Assembly: GCA_022710725.1 (NCBI GenBank)
Contig: JAKLGK010000011.1
Location: 1 to 64,000, forward strand
Reading direction: 5' to 3'
Origin: Verrucomicrobiota bacterium
GTDB lineage: Bacteria > Verrucomicrobiota > Kiritimatiellia > CAIQIC01 > JAGNIJ01
DNA length: 64,000 nucleotides
In this document: piece by piece, positions 43,565 through 53,000 of the stretch
Numbering within the stretch: position 1 is the stretch's first letter
Layout: each line of letters opens with the position of its first letter
The notes under the pieces: model-generated
The model's database searches: none
What the model was told of the DNA's origin: nothing
What the model saw: the letters and a program-made list of their open reading frames with translations, nothing else
Position numbers and translations under genes: made by a program

Positions 43565-46128
43565 TCGGCGGCGGTCTCCGGCGCCGCGGCCTTCCGCGTC
43601 TTGATCAGGCTCGCCAGATTGTACCGCTCGGAAAGCGCATCGAAGCCCGCGATCTGCGCCCGGTAGCGGGCGGCCAGTTTCTTCAAGGACAGCACCTGCC
43701 GCGGCGAGAGGTGCCGGTGCTCGGCGTGCTGGCCGGACAGCGACTGGAAGAACGCGTGATCGTCCCAGGTGCGCCGCCCGCGCTTGACCGGCGGCTTCCA
43801 CTCCGCCACCGTCTTCAGCGCGTCGATCAGCGGCCCCACGTCCTCCATCGCGTGCGGGCCTTCCTTGTGAAGACCCAGCTCGGCCGCCAGGCTCTCGAAG
43901 TTGTCCATCTGCGAGGAATATTTCATGACGAGCCGGTCGAGATAATGGACCTGGTTTTCCGAGAGCGCGCGGCCGCTCTGCACCTGCCGGCGCAATGAAT
44001 CCGCGAAGACCTTGTCGTCGTACGTCTTCTTGCCCACCTGCCGCGCGGGCTTGAATTCGACCTTCTCCAGCAGCTCCAGCTTGCGCCTCGTCTCGGGCGA
44101 TGGCGGCAGGACGGGGGTCCTGCTCTTTTCCGCCTCCGCGACCAGGCCGAGTCCGTCCAGCACCCGCGGCAGGTCCGGGAGCTGCTCGCGGTAGTGGAGC
44201 GCGAGGCTCTTCAGCGCCTCCAACTGGCGGTCGGAAACGGGCTTGTCTTCCGCCAGGTGCTGGCGGACGGACTCGACAAACTTCCGGTCGCTGTAGGTCC
44301 GCTTGCCGCGCTTGTTCTCCGGGGCCCATTCCCTGACCCCGTCCAGCACGTCCAGCAGGGCCTTCACCATCCCGGGATCGGCCGGCGGGCCCTTGGCCGC
44401 CGCGAGCCACTGCTGGAACCGCCCGTAGAAATCGCCGAGCATCTTCGTCCACTCGACGCGGCCCTCCTCGATCTCGTCGAGCGATTCTTCCATGCCGGCC
44501 GTGAACTTGACGTCGAAGAGCTCGCCCAGGTGCGCCACGAGGAACTCGCAGACCTTCATGCCCGTTTCGGTCGGCGAGAGCGTGCGCTTCTCGCGCGTGA
44601 CGTAGCGGCGCTCGGCGAGCGTGGAGAGGATCGAGGCGTAGGTGCTGGGCCGGCCGACGCCGTTTTCCTCGAGCGCGCGGACCAGCGCGGCCTCGGAGTA
44701 GCGCGGCGGCGGCTGGGTGAACTTCTGCTGCTCGAGCCATTCGATACAATCCAGCCCCTCGCCCACAGCCAGCGGCGGCAGCGTGTCCACCTCGTCGCCG
44801 TTTTCGCCCGCCCCGGACTCCTTTTTGCGCGCCTCGACCCCGCTCGCCTTCATGTAACCGGGGAAGACGACCTCGGAGGCCGTCGCGCGGAACAGGTAGG
44901 TGGAGGTCTTCTCCGGCGGCGGCACGGCCTCGATCTCCACCGTGCGCTGCGCGATGCGGGCGGGGACCATCTGGCTGGCGACGAAGCGCTGCCAGATCAG
45001 GCGGTAGAGCCGCAATTCTTCGGGCTCCAGCACCGAGGCCAGCGAGTCCGGCGTGCGCTCGACATCGGTCGGGCGGATGGCCTCGTGGGCCTCCTGCGCG
45101 CTGCCGCGGCTGCGGTAGAAGTTCGGCTTCTCCGGCAGGTATTCCGCGCCGAAATGGGTCCCGATGTAGCGGCGGCACGACTCCAGCGCGCCGCCGGCGA
45201 TGTGGAACGAATCGGTGCGCATGTACGTGATCAGGCCGATCGGTCCCTCGCCGAAATCCTCGCCCTCGTACAGCCGTTGAGCGAGCTTCATGGTGTAGGC
45301 TGGCGCGTAACCCAGCACGCTGGAGGCGGCCTGCTGGAGGCTGCTGGTGATGTACGGCGGCATCGCGCGCTTGCTGATCTCGCGGGGCACGATGGCCGCG
45401 ACCCGCAGGGGGCGGCCCTCCAGGTCCGCCTTGATCGCGTGCGCCTGCTCCGACGCCTTGATCTCCGCCTTCTCGCCGTTGATCCGCGCGAGCCGGATCT
45501 CGAAGGGATCCTTCGGCTCGACCTGCTTGGCGACCTTCGCGCCGAGCAGCCAGTACTCCTCCGGCTTGAAGTTCCGGATCTCGTTTTCGCGCTCGCAGAC
45601 CAGGCGCAGGGCGACCGACTGCACGCGGCCGGCGCTCGTGGCGCCGCGGATGCGCCGCCACAGCAACGGGCTGACGCGGTAGCCGACCAGGCGGTCCAGC
45701 ACGCGCCGGGCCTGCTGACTGTCCACCTTATGCAGGTCGATCGGGCCGGGCTTGCCAAAGGCCTCGCGGATCGCGGGCGCGGTGATCTCGTTGTAGGAAA
45801 CGCGCAGGAAGCGGTCCTCCGGCACGGTCCCCTTCAGGGCGGTCTTCAGGTGCCAGGCGATCGCCTCGCCCTCGCGGTCCGGGTCGGGGGCCAGGTAGAC
45901 CGTGTCGGACTTGGCGGCCACCGCCTTGAGTTCCGCCAGCACCTTCTCGCGGCCCTTGATGGCGACGTAGCGGGGCTTGAAATTTTTCTCAATGTCGATG
46001 CCGAAGTCTTTCTGGGGCAGGTCGCGGACGTGGCCCATCGAGGCCTTGACCGAGAACTCGGAACCGAGAATTTTGTTGATGGTCTTCGCCTTGGCCGGCG
46101 ACTCGACGATGACGAGGTGTTTGGTCAT
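43561..46128 (-). CDS. topA: DNA topoisomerase I with three C-terminal repeats
   Basis: 855 residues. Type IA topoisomerase that relaxes negative supercoils. TOPRIM shows LVIVESPAKAKTI and DPDREGEAIAWHL; the nucleophile is Tyr about 302 in GLITYMRTDSF. The catalytic core ends near 560. No cysteine zinc fingers follow. Instead three units start near 583, 681 and 766, each with a pattern like KRGKRTYSDRKF, KKTYDDKVF, RRTWDDHAF, then a helix with SDRQLEALKSLALHYREQL. It lies between dprA and xerC. Confidence 0.95.
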   Translation of the reverse strand: MTKHLVIVESPAKAKTINKILGSEFSVKASMGHVRDLPQKDFGIDIEKNFKPRYVAIKGREKVLAELKAVAAKSDTVYLAPDPDREGEAIAWHLKTALKGTVPEDRFLRVSYNEITAPAIREAFGKPGPIDLHKVDSQQARRVLDRLVGYRVSPLLWRRIRGATSAGRVQSVALRLVCERENEIRNFKPEEYWLLGAKVAKQVEPKDPFEIRLARINGEKAEIKASEQAHAIKADLEGRPLRVAAIVPREISKRAMPPYITSSLQQAASSVLGYAPAYTMKLAQRLYEGEDFGEGPIGLITYMRTDSFHIAGGALESCRRYIGTHFGAEYLPEKPNFYRSRGSAQEAHEAIRPTDVERTPDSLASVLEPEELRLYRLIWQRFVASQMVPARIAQRTVEIEAVPPPEKTSTYLFRATASEVVFPGYMKASGVEARKKESGAGENGDEVDTLPPLAVGEGLDCIEWLEQQKFTQPPPRYSEAALVRALEENGVGRPSTYASILSTLAERRYVTREKRTLSPTETGMKVCEFLVAHLGELFDVKFTAGMEESLDEIEEGRVEWTKMLGDFYGRFQQWLAAAKGPPADPGMVKALLDVLDGVREWAPENKRGKRTYSDRKFVESVRQHLAEDKPVSDRQLEALKSLALHYREQLPDLPRVLDGLGLVAEAEKSRTPVLPPSPETRRKLELLEKVEFKPARQVGKKTYDDKVFADSLRRQVQSGRALSENQVHYLDRLVMKYSSQMDNFESLAAELGLHKEGPHAMEDVGPLIDALKTVAEWKPPVKRGRRTWDDHAFFQSLSGQHAEHRHLSPRQVLSLKKLAARYRAQIAGFDALSERYNLASLIKTRKAAAPETAAE

Positions 46129-46133
46129 GGGGA

Positions 46134-46157
46134 GGGTTCAGGGTTTAGGGTTCAGGG
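46134..46157 (+). repeat. telomere-like GGGTTYA tandem repeat
   Basis: Three consecutive heptamers GGGTTCA, GGGTTTA, GGGTTCA and a closing GGG stand in the topA-dprA spacer. Related single motifs (GTTCAGGG or GTTTAGGG) occur at 33945-33952, 42523-42536, 42583-42592 and 62254-62262, always between genes. Confidence 0.6.
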
Positions 46158-46229
46158 ACATTCTTCTCGCCCTCATTCTCGTCCTCGAACAACTCGCACA
46201 ATGGCCTCGATAGAACACCATTTGCATTT

Positions 46230-47357
46230 TCACTCCCGCCGCAGCCCCTCGGCCAGTTCCACGAGGCGACCGGGCAGCATACGCACAATCCGCTTCATTT
46301 CCAGTCCGATCAGCAGGGAGCTGACCTCATGGCTCTTCAGGCCGGACCGGCGGGCCAGCGAATCCACGTCCAGCGGCTCCTCCCAGAGGGCCCGGACGAT
46401 TTTCTGTTCCAGGTCGCTCAAGACCACAGCGGGCCGGCTGTCCAACTTGTCTGCCGCGTCCTTCTTTTCCGGCGGGATCAGGAACTCGAATTCCTGGAGA
46501 ATATCGTCCACGTCCTCGACCAGCCGGGCCCCGTTCTTGATCAGCCGGTGCGGGCCCTTCGAGGTCGGGTTATCCACACGGCCGGGCACGGCGAACACGG
46601 TCCGCCCCTGCTCCAGCGCCTGGTCCACCGTGTGCAAGGCCCCGCTGGTCGCCCCGGCCTCGACCACCACCACGCCCATCGAAAGCCCGCTGATCACCCG
46701 GTTGCGATAGGGAAAGGTGGTCCTATCCGGCTCGCGCCCGAGCGTGTATTCGCTGATCACGGCGCCGTGCTGGACGATCTCCTCCGCAAGTTTCTCGTTC
46801 TCCGGCGGATACAACCGGTCCAGCGCGCTGCCGATGATGGCGATCGTCCGGCCGCCGGCCTTGAGCGCGCCGCGGTGCGCGGCGGTGTCGATCCCCCGCG
46901 CCAGGCCGCTGATGACGGTGAAGCCGACCTTGCCCAGTTGATAGGACAACTTGTCGGCAACGCTCAACCCGTAGTGCGTAGCGTGCCGGGTGCCGACCAT
47001 GGCGATCGCGTGCCGGTCGGTCTTCTCCAGCGTGCCGCGGACGTACAGCGCCAGCGGCGGATCATATATTTTGGAAAGCGTCTCGGGGTACTCGGCGTCC
47101 ACGGGCGTAATGATCCGCGCGCCCAACGCCCGCGCTTTTTCCTCCTCGGCGGACGGATCGACGGTGGCGCGTTGGTTCAAAATGGACTCGGCCAAGTCTT
47201 CGCCGATGCCCTTTACGGCGAGCAACTGCGCCCGGTCGGCCGCGAAAACCGCCTGCGGCGAACCGAGCGCTTCGATCAGGGCCCGGACGCGGACCGGCCC
47301 GATCTTGTCGGTCATGTTGAGCGCAATATAGGCTTCGCGTTCGGTCATTCCATGCAC
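46230..47357 (-). CDS. dprA: DNA processing protein DprA
   Basis: 375 residues from a GTG at 47357 (AAGGGA upstream); an ATG three codons on is an alternative. DprA loads RecA on incoming single-stranded DNA in transformation. An HhH domain (IGPVRVRALIEALGSPQAVF) precedes the Rossmann-like core AIAMVGTRHATHYGLS, VISGLARGIDTAAHRGALK and PYRNRVISGLSMGVVVVEA. A C-terminal winged helix (about 315-375) resembles DprA C-terminal domains. It heads the row dprA-topA-xerC-waaA. Confidence 0.95.
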   Translation of the reverse strand: MHGMTEREAYIALNMTDKIGPVRVRALIEALGSPQAVFAADRAQLLAVKGIGEDLAESILNQRATVDPSAEEEKARALGARIITPVDAEYPETLSKIYDPPLALYVRGTLEKTDRHAIAMVGTRHATHYGLSVADKLSYQLGKVGFTVISGLARGIDTAAHRGALKAGGRTIAIIGSALDRLYPPENEKLAEEIVQHGAVISEYTLGREPDRTTFPYRNRVISGLSMGVVVVEAGATSGALHTVDQALEQGRTVFAVPGRVDNPTSKGPHRLIKNGARLVEDVDDILQEFEFLIPPEKKDAADKLDSRPAVVLSDLEQKIVRALWEEPLDVDSLARRSGLKSHEVSSLLIGLEMKRIVRMLPGRLVELAEGLRRE

Positions 47358-47421
47358 CCGTGTTCCCTTGCGGGGGCGGAGAATGGGCGAGGCCCGCCCG
47401 CCTCGTCAAGCGCAAAGGAAA

Positions 47422-47487
47422 GCCGGATCCGCGCCCAAATGCGCGGCGGACTATCAAGCCACCCGCGACCGGCCGTACGGATCCGGC
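47422..47487. repeat. 10-bp inverted repeat upstream of lipoprotein gene
   Basis: GCCGGATCCG (47422-47431) and CGGATCCGGC (47478-47487) are perfect inverted arms with a 46-bp spacer in the divergent region between dprA and the lipoprotein gene. They could be paired operator sites; no known regulator is implied. Confidence 0.4.
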
Positions 47488-47594
47488 GTGCCGAACCGAG
47501 CCGGCTGCCTTTGGAAATTAGTTGTGTTGGCGGGCGGCCGGGAGCATCCTGTGAACGGTAGCTGACCGTAGCGTTCAAACATAAGGAGGTTTGG

Positions 47595-48128
47595 ATGAAG
47601 ACATGGTTACTGCTGATTCCCCGCGCCCTGTTGAGCCTGGTCGCCGCCTCCCTGATGGCGGGGTGCGAGGACAGCGATGACGACAGCCCGGACACGGTGG
47701 TCGTGACCAACAACGTCGGCGGGGACGCGGACGCTGACGCGGATGAAGAGGCCGTGGACGAGGATGAGGAGGCGGACGGCGAGGAAGCGGAGCCCGAGGA
47801 GCCGGCCGCGCCCGAACCGCAGGTCATGTACGACGAAACGTTGAGTCTCAACGGCGTGGCCGACCCGCTGTTCCGACAGACCAGCAGTTGCGTGCCCCCG
47901 GCCAGCGGGACCATGACGGCCACGATGACATGGGACGACGGGGGGGAGGTTCATGCCTGGCTCAACCGCAGCGACGAGTCGGAGGCGGAAAGCCAGGACA
48001 CCTCGCCGATCGTGCTCACCCATACCACCGGGCCCGGCCAGGATTGGTGGGTCGAGATCCGGAACGGGAGCAACGACGGCATCCAGAAACGCGTCAACGT
48101 GACGATCACGTACACCCCGGACGAATAA
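47595..48128 (+). CDS. acidic lipoprotein, unknown function
   Basis: 177 residues with AAGGAGG five bases before ATG 47595. The signal peptide ends in a lipobox, SLMAGC, with Cys at about 23 followed by EDSDDD. An extremely Asp/Glu-rich linker (about 43-75) leads to a C-terminal beta-rich domain with TMTATMTWDDGGEVHAWLNR and RVNVTITYTPDE. Aspartate after Cys may keep it in the inner membrane by the enterobacterial rule, but that rule may not hold here. I do not recognise the domain. Confidence 0.8.
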   Translation: MKTWLLLIPRALLSLVAASLMAGCEDSDDDSPDTVVVTNNVGGDADADADEEAVDEDEEADGEEAEPEEPAAPEPQVMYDETLSLNGVADPLFRQTSSCVPPASGTMTATMTWDDGGEVHAWLNRSDESEAESQDTSPIVLTHTTGPGQDWWVEIRNGSNDGIQKRVNVTITYTPDE

Positions 48129-48143
48129 ATCCGGCAGGAATTC

Positions 48144-49514
48144 CTACAGGCCGGCCGCGGCGCCCGCCGCAGCCGGCTTCTTTGCGGGATACCGGACCGC
48201 CCAGCGCAGGAAGCCCAGCGTCGCCAGGGCGGCGGCGAGGCCGTAGACGAGCCCGTACACGCGCAACAGGGTGAAGCCGAGCGTCCGGATGTATACGATC
48301 AGGCTCCAGTAGTCGCACGCGAGGTAGCAGAGCGGCCCGATGAACAGGGCGATGGCGAGCAGCCGGAATGTCCAGAGGCCCCGCCGCGAGGTCCGGTCGC
48401 CCAGCCAGCGCGCGATCGCGACGTGGACCATGAGCAGCGCCGCGATCATGGTGAACCGCCAGAACCCGCACTGGAGCGTGGACTGGTCCAGGCACCAGCC
48501 GACCCAGCTGTGATCGAATTTCTCCGCGAAGAGCGAGCCGGTGACCACGGCCCGGATCGCCCCGCTGAAATACAGGACGGACGGGACCAGGGCCAGCAGC
48601 AGGAATCCCGCGATCCAGGCCCATCCCAGCGCGGTGGCCGGAGGGAGGGCGGCCAGTCGCGGCACGAAGCGGACCGGCCATCGCGGGCCCAGCATCAGGA
48701 GTAGAACAAGCGATGCCCATTCCAAGAGCAGGATCAGGCCGGCATACATCAGCAGCGCCTTGAAGTGGTACCCCTTGTGCAGGGCCAGCGGCAGCAGGGC
48801 CAGAACGACGAGGATGGCGGCCGCCAGGACAAATCCCCAGCGCAGACGGCCCGCGGGTCTGGCCTGATCCAACCAGACTTCCTCGCGCCACGGCGACAGG
48901 ATAAAGAGGAAGGCGCAACCCGCCCAGGCCCAGTGCCGGAAGGAAACCGCCAACCGCCCCATATCGTCCATGTTGACGATCCGCCAGAGCGCCCGCGGCC
49001 AGCAGTCGCGGGCGAAGGACAACCACGGTACGGCCAGGATCAGCACGAGGACCGCGAACAGCGCGCGTTTCAGCCGGCCGCCGCCCGGCGGCGGGCGCGA
49101 AGCGAACAGCAGCAGCGGCGAGGCGAGCGCGAGGAACGGGGCATGCCATCGGCCACCCGGCCTACCAAACGCCAGGGTGCCCGCGAACAACAGGATCAGC
49201 CCGACCCCCGTTGTTTTCGCCACCGCCGGCCAGTAGAAGAAACTATGCATCGGCTGGAAGGCCGGCAGCGGCACGGCGGCCAGAACCATGGCCACACCCA
49301 CGATCAGCCAGAAGGGGCGCGGCGTGGAAATCCCTTCCCGGCGGTGCACGAGCCATAGGGCCGCGGCGGCGACGGCCAGCCAGACCGCCGGCTCCCAGCC
49401 GCGGTCGCCTGCCAGGAAAAGGGGGATGAAGCCGTCGTGGACGGGCATGAGCCACGTCCCGAGCAGGCCCAGCAGGATCACCAGGGCCAGGCGGAATACG
49501 GGACGCGGGGTCAT
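48144..49514 (-). CDS. polytopic membrane protein, unknown function
   Basis: 456 residues with about eleven predicted membrane helices, starting MTPRPVFRLALVILLGLLGT and ending in an Ala/Lys tail. Loops are short; a periplasmic-looking stretch near 320-350 holds FAEKFDHSWVGWCLDQS. No transporter, glycosyltransferase or other motif is evident. It converges with the lipoprotein gene at 48128 (15-bp gap) and is preceded on its own strand by a second lipoprotein gene, with 34 bp between. Confidence 0.7.
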   Translation of the reverse strand: MTPRPVFRLALVILLGLLGTWLMPVHDGFIPLFLAGDRGWEPAVWLAVAAAALWLVHRREGISTPRPFWLIVGVAMVLAAVPLPAFQPMHSFFYWPAVAKTTGVGLILLFAGTLAFGRPGGRWHAPFLALASPLLLFASRPPPGGGRLKRALFAVLVLILAVPWLSFARDCWPRALWRIVNMDDMGRLAVSFRHWAWAGCAFLFILSPWREEVWLDQARPAGRLRWGFVLAAAILVVLALLPLALHKGYHFKALLMYAGLILLLEWASLVLLLMLGPRWPVRFVPRLAALPPATALGWAWIAGFLLLALVPSVLYFSGAIRAVVTGSLFAEKFDHSWVGWCLDQSTLQCGFWRFTMIAALLMVHVAIARWLGDRTSRRGLWTFRLLAIALFIGPLCYLACDYWSLIVYIRTLGFTLLRVYGLVYGLAAALATLGFLRWAVRYPAKKPAAAGAAAGL

Positions 49515-49548
49515 TTGCTGTCTTCAGACACCGGGCCCGAGCCGGCGT

Positions 49549-49917
49549 TCAAGGTTCTTCGAGATGAATGCTCACCTCGTAGTCGTCCCAGTTCCAGTCG
49601 GAAGTCCGGATCTCGACGACGGTGAGTTGCCCGACGACGACGTCCACGTCCCAGGCGCCGTAACGGTCGTTGTCCTTGCCGTCGAGGATCACGCGGTGGA
49701 CGCCGCCGGTCATGTCGTAAGCCTCGTCCTCGTAGTCCTTCACCTCATTGGTCTCCACGCCGTCGATATAGACGTGGATGTCGTCGGGCGAGTAATTGTC
49801 GAGGATGATGCTCCCCTGCCCGTCCGGCGGAACGTGGTCGTAGTCCTCGTCCTCGCACCCGGTCACCCCCAGCGCCAGCGCCACGGCCAGCACGCCCAAT
49901 CCGCAACGAAAGTTCAT
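49549..49917 (-). CDS. acidic lipoprotein with PEGA-like domain
   Basis: 122 residues from ATG 49917 (AAAGG about nine bases upstream); an ATG three codons earlier sits too close to that site. Signal peptide with lipobox LGVTGC, Cys at 21, then EDED. The rest is one small beta domain with SIILDNYSPDDIHVYIDGVE and GGVHRVILDGKDNDRY, close to the PEGA pattern (exposed strand, Tyr-Ile-Asp-Gly, then GxHxV). Asp/Glu content is high. It is divergent from nothing close and lies just upstream of the polytopic membrane gene on the same strand, so they may form an operon. Confidence 0.75.
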   Translation of the reverse strand: MNFRCGLGVLAVALALGVTGCEDEDYDHVPPDGQGSIILDNYSPDDIHVYIDGVETNEVKDYEDEAYDMTGGVHRVILDGKDNDRYGAWDVDVVVGQLTVVEIRTSDWNWDDYEVSIHLEEP

Positions 49918-50005
49918 GGTGCTCATCCTTTCCCCATCGCGGGCTCCTGTTCGAATGGTAGAAAACCCCGCCCCCGAATGCAAGAACCGCCTGCTCCGCG
50001 CGGCC

Positions 50006-53000
50006 TCACGGGGACTGGTACACGCCGGTCAGGACGGGGCCCTGGCCCCGCTGAACGAGCTGGGTGACGGGCGGAGGGGTGATCCAGCCGCTGACGTCCG
50101 CCCACTCGACGGTGTACACGCCTTCGGGAACCCACTGTGAGGCCTTCGCGTTCCAAGCGCCGCCGTTGATCCGCCATCGGGCGCCGGCCGCGCGCATCGA
50201 ACCCGGCGAGAAGGTCAGGGTCAGGACGCCGTTGGTGGCGGCGGCGGGGATCCGGAAGTCCGTTCGCTTGATGAGCAGCAGGACCGGCTGGTCGCCGGCG
50301 TAATCGAAGTTGGTGCTGTACGCGGAGTAGTCGCGCCCGCCGATCGCGTTCGGGCCGATGCCGCTGTTGGTGACCGGCAGCATGCCGTCTCCGCCCACCT
50401 GCGAAATGTCCTTGATCGCGAAGTAGACGGTCGTTCCCGCGGTCAACCGGGCCGTGTCGCCGGTGGCGGCGAGTTCGAAGGGCGCCCAGACCGCCTGGTA
50501 GTACGGGTTGAACTTCTGGAACTTCCCGTCGGCTCGCGCCTGGATCCCGAACTCGGCATTGGTGAGGATGCGCGCCGCGACGGCGTTGGACCAGCCCGCG
50601 TTCCCGATCGGCTGGAAGGCGTAGCGCAGCTCGTACGTAGAGTAGCTCTTCCCGTTGTCCTTGTACTTGTCCATGAAGCCGATCTGGAAGTTGGTCGACG
50701 CGGGGAAGTAGGTGATGGACGGGGAGCAGATGGTCTCGTTGTTCTGCGGCTCCGGATCGTGCAGGAACTCGACCTGGTCGAACCAGGCGTCGTACGGCGC
50801 GTCGGCGATCCCGGTGTAGGGCTTGAACGTGACGTACCAGCGATACCAGTTGGTGAAGTACGCCTCGCCCATGTCGCGCAGGCTCTTGCTGGGGTACGGG
50901 TAGTTGGTCGCCGCCCACGCATTGTTGTGCTGGGGATGCCCGTCGCACAGCGCGTGGGTCCAGCCGCCTCCCTCCGTGCAGAACTCGTGGTACCAGTGGC
51001 CGCCGATCCCGTTGTACGGGCCGATGTTGACCGTGGCCAGCGGGCGCGCCTCGTCGTCGAGATTGGTCAGCGAGGCGGGCGCGTGGAAGTACGCGCTGAA
51101 GCGGTTCGCGCGCGCGGCTTCGGGGAACGGGACCGGCGTCTCCTTCGGGCTGGTGTTCGCGAAGTAGAGGTAGGGATGCCCGATTCTGACGCCGCCGGCG
51201 ATCGGATCGACGCCCAGGTTCAGGCTGTTCGTGAAATGGGCCTTGGCGGTGACGAGGACCCCGTTCGTGCCGTTCGCGTTGACGCCGCCGGTGACCGTGT
51301 AGCGCAGGCTGCGGCCGGAAAGGGCGTTCCCGTCGTCGATCTCCAGGTAGCCGTGCGTGCCGAAACCCATGTGCACGCTGTTGTCGGTCGTGTAGTAGAG
51401 ATAGAACATGGAGAGGGTGTTTGTCTGCGGCCCGTACGCGTTCGTGTTGCGCCAGCCCGCGCGGTCGTAATCCGTCATGGGGGTGCCGGCTAGCGGGTTC
51501 TCGGTGGCCGTCGTGTAGAGCCAAGGCGCCGCGGAGCCCGGCTTGCCGAGCCCGGCGGTGACCGGCAGTCCGTCGAAATCCATGAAGAGGGTCTGGATGA
51601 CGGCGTTGGAGGGCGGCGCCGCCCGGATGCGGAAGAAAGCGGCCGCCTGCGGCGGGGCGGCCGTCCAGACGATCGCCACGATCGGCCACTGGTCCGTCGG
51701 CGCCCACGCCGTCCAGTCCTGCGCCGCCAGCGATTCCGTCCATTCGACCGTGTAGCCCGAGTTGCTGTACGAGGCGTTCCACTGCAGGATCAGGCCGCTC
51801 CCGCCGTCCCGCCGGATGCCCGCGCACCAGACCGCCGGGTTCGTGTCCATCGTCCGCCAACCCTGGACGGGGCCGCTGGCCGGGCTCGCGCCCGCCGCGT
51901 TCGTCGCCATGACCCAGTAGCAGTACACCTGGCCCGTGGCGGCCGAGGCGTCGTCGTGGACGTTCGTGGTCAGCGCCCCCCCGATGCGCGTCTGGGCGCC
52001 GGTCGCGGACGGCGCGCGCCAGAGGACATAGTGGTCCGCGAACGGCGCGTTCGACCAGGCGACCCGCACGAAGTTAGAATAGGTCCCCTGCGAGGCCGCC
52101 AGGCCGTCCGGCGCGGGGGGCGCGAACGTGTCGTCCTCCACGCGAAGGCGGTAGCACGTCTCGCGCACGACGATCTCGACGTTCGTCAGCCACTCGGCGA
52201 CGCCCGCGGCGGCGGTCATACGGCCGGCATAGAAGATCAGCGTGTTGGTCGCCGAGGAGGGCAGGTCCTCGTACTGTTGCGGCTCCGTGGTGGTGAAGTA
52301 GTTGCCGAACTCGTCCACGTACGACTTCTCGCCCACCGCGATCGCATGGGTGAACACCTCGCCCGACTGCATGAACGGCCCCAGCAGATACTCCAGATCG
52401 TTGCTGAAGGCCCCCGTGTCGCCTTCCGTGAAGTGCGGGTTGTAGCTCGGGTGGCCGCCGAAGCTGTTGATCACGGAGGGCAGGTTGGTCCCGGCGAGGA
52501 TGTCGCGGAGGGTTTGCAGGACCTCGAGCACCGTGAAGCTGTCGCGCGAGAAGACGTTGCGCTCGATGCCGTCCACGCGCTGCGTGAAGAGGTGGATGGT
52601 CATCATGTCCGGTTCCGCGTAGCCCTTGAGGCGGAGGAGGAACGGGGAGCCCGGGCCGTTGTGCGCGATCTCCATTCGCCCGGTCAGCAGGCCAGTGACC
52701 TGGGGCCGGAAGATGACGCTGAAGGCGCCCGTCTCGCCGGCGGCCAGGGACGCCGGCCAGTTCACGACGGAGAACGAAGCGGCCCCGTTCCCACTGGTGG
52801 TCACCCCGCTGATCGCGAGCGCCATGTCGCCGGTGTTACAGATGCCGAACGTGTTCGTCGCCGACCGCCGCAGGGCCGTCAGGGTGGGATACTCGGTGCC
52901 CTTCGCCGTCGACGGGGCTTCGTCGCTGGCGAGGACGGCGCCGTTGGTGCCCCGCATCGAGAGGCGTCCGGCCATGTACAGCGCGTCCACGTTGGTCGTG

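Noticed and set aside
48135..48146. palindrome AGGAATTCCT between convergent genes
   Set aside because: Ten bases with no T-run; too short to call a terminator or operator.
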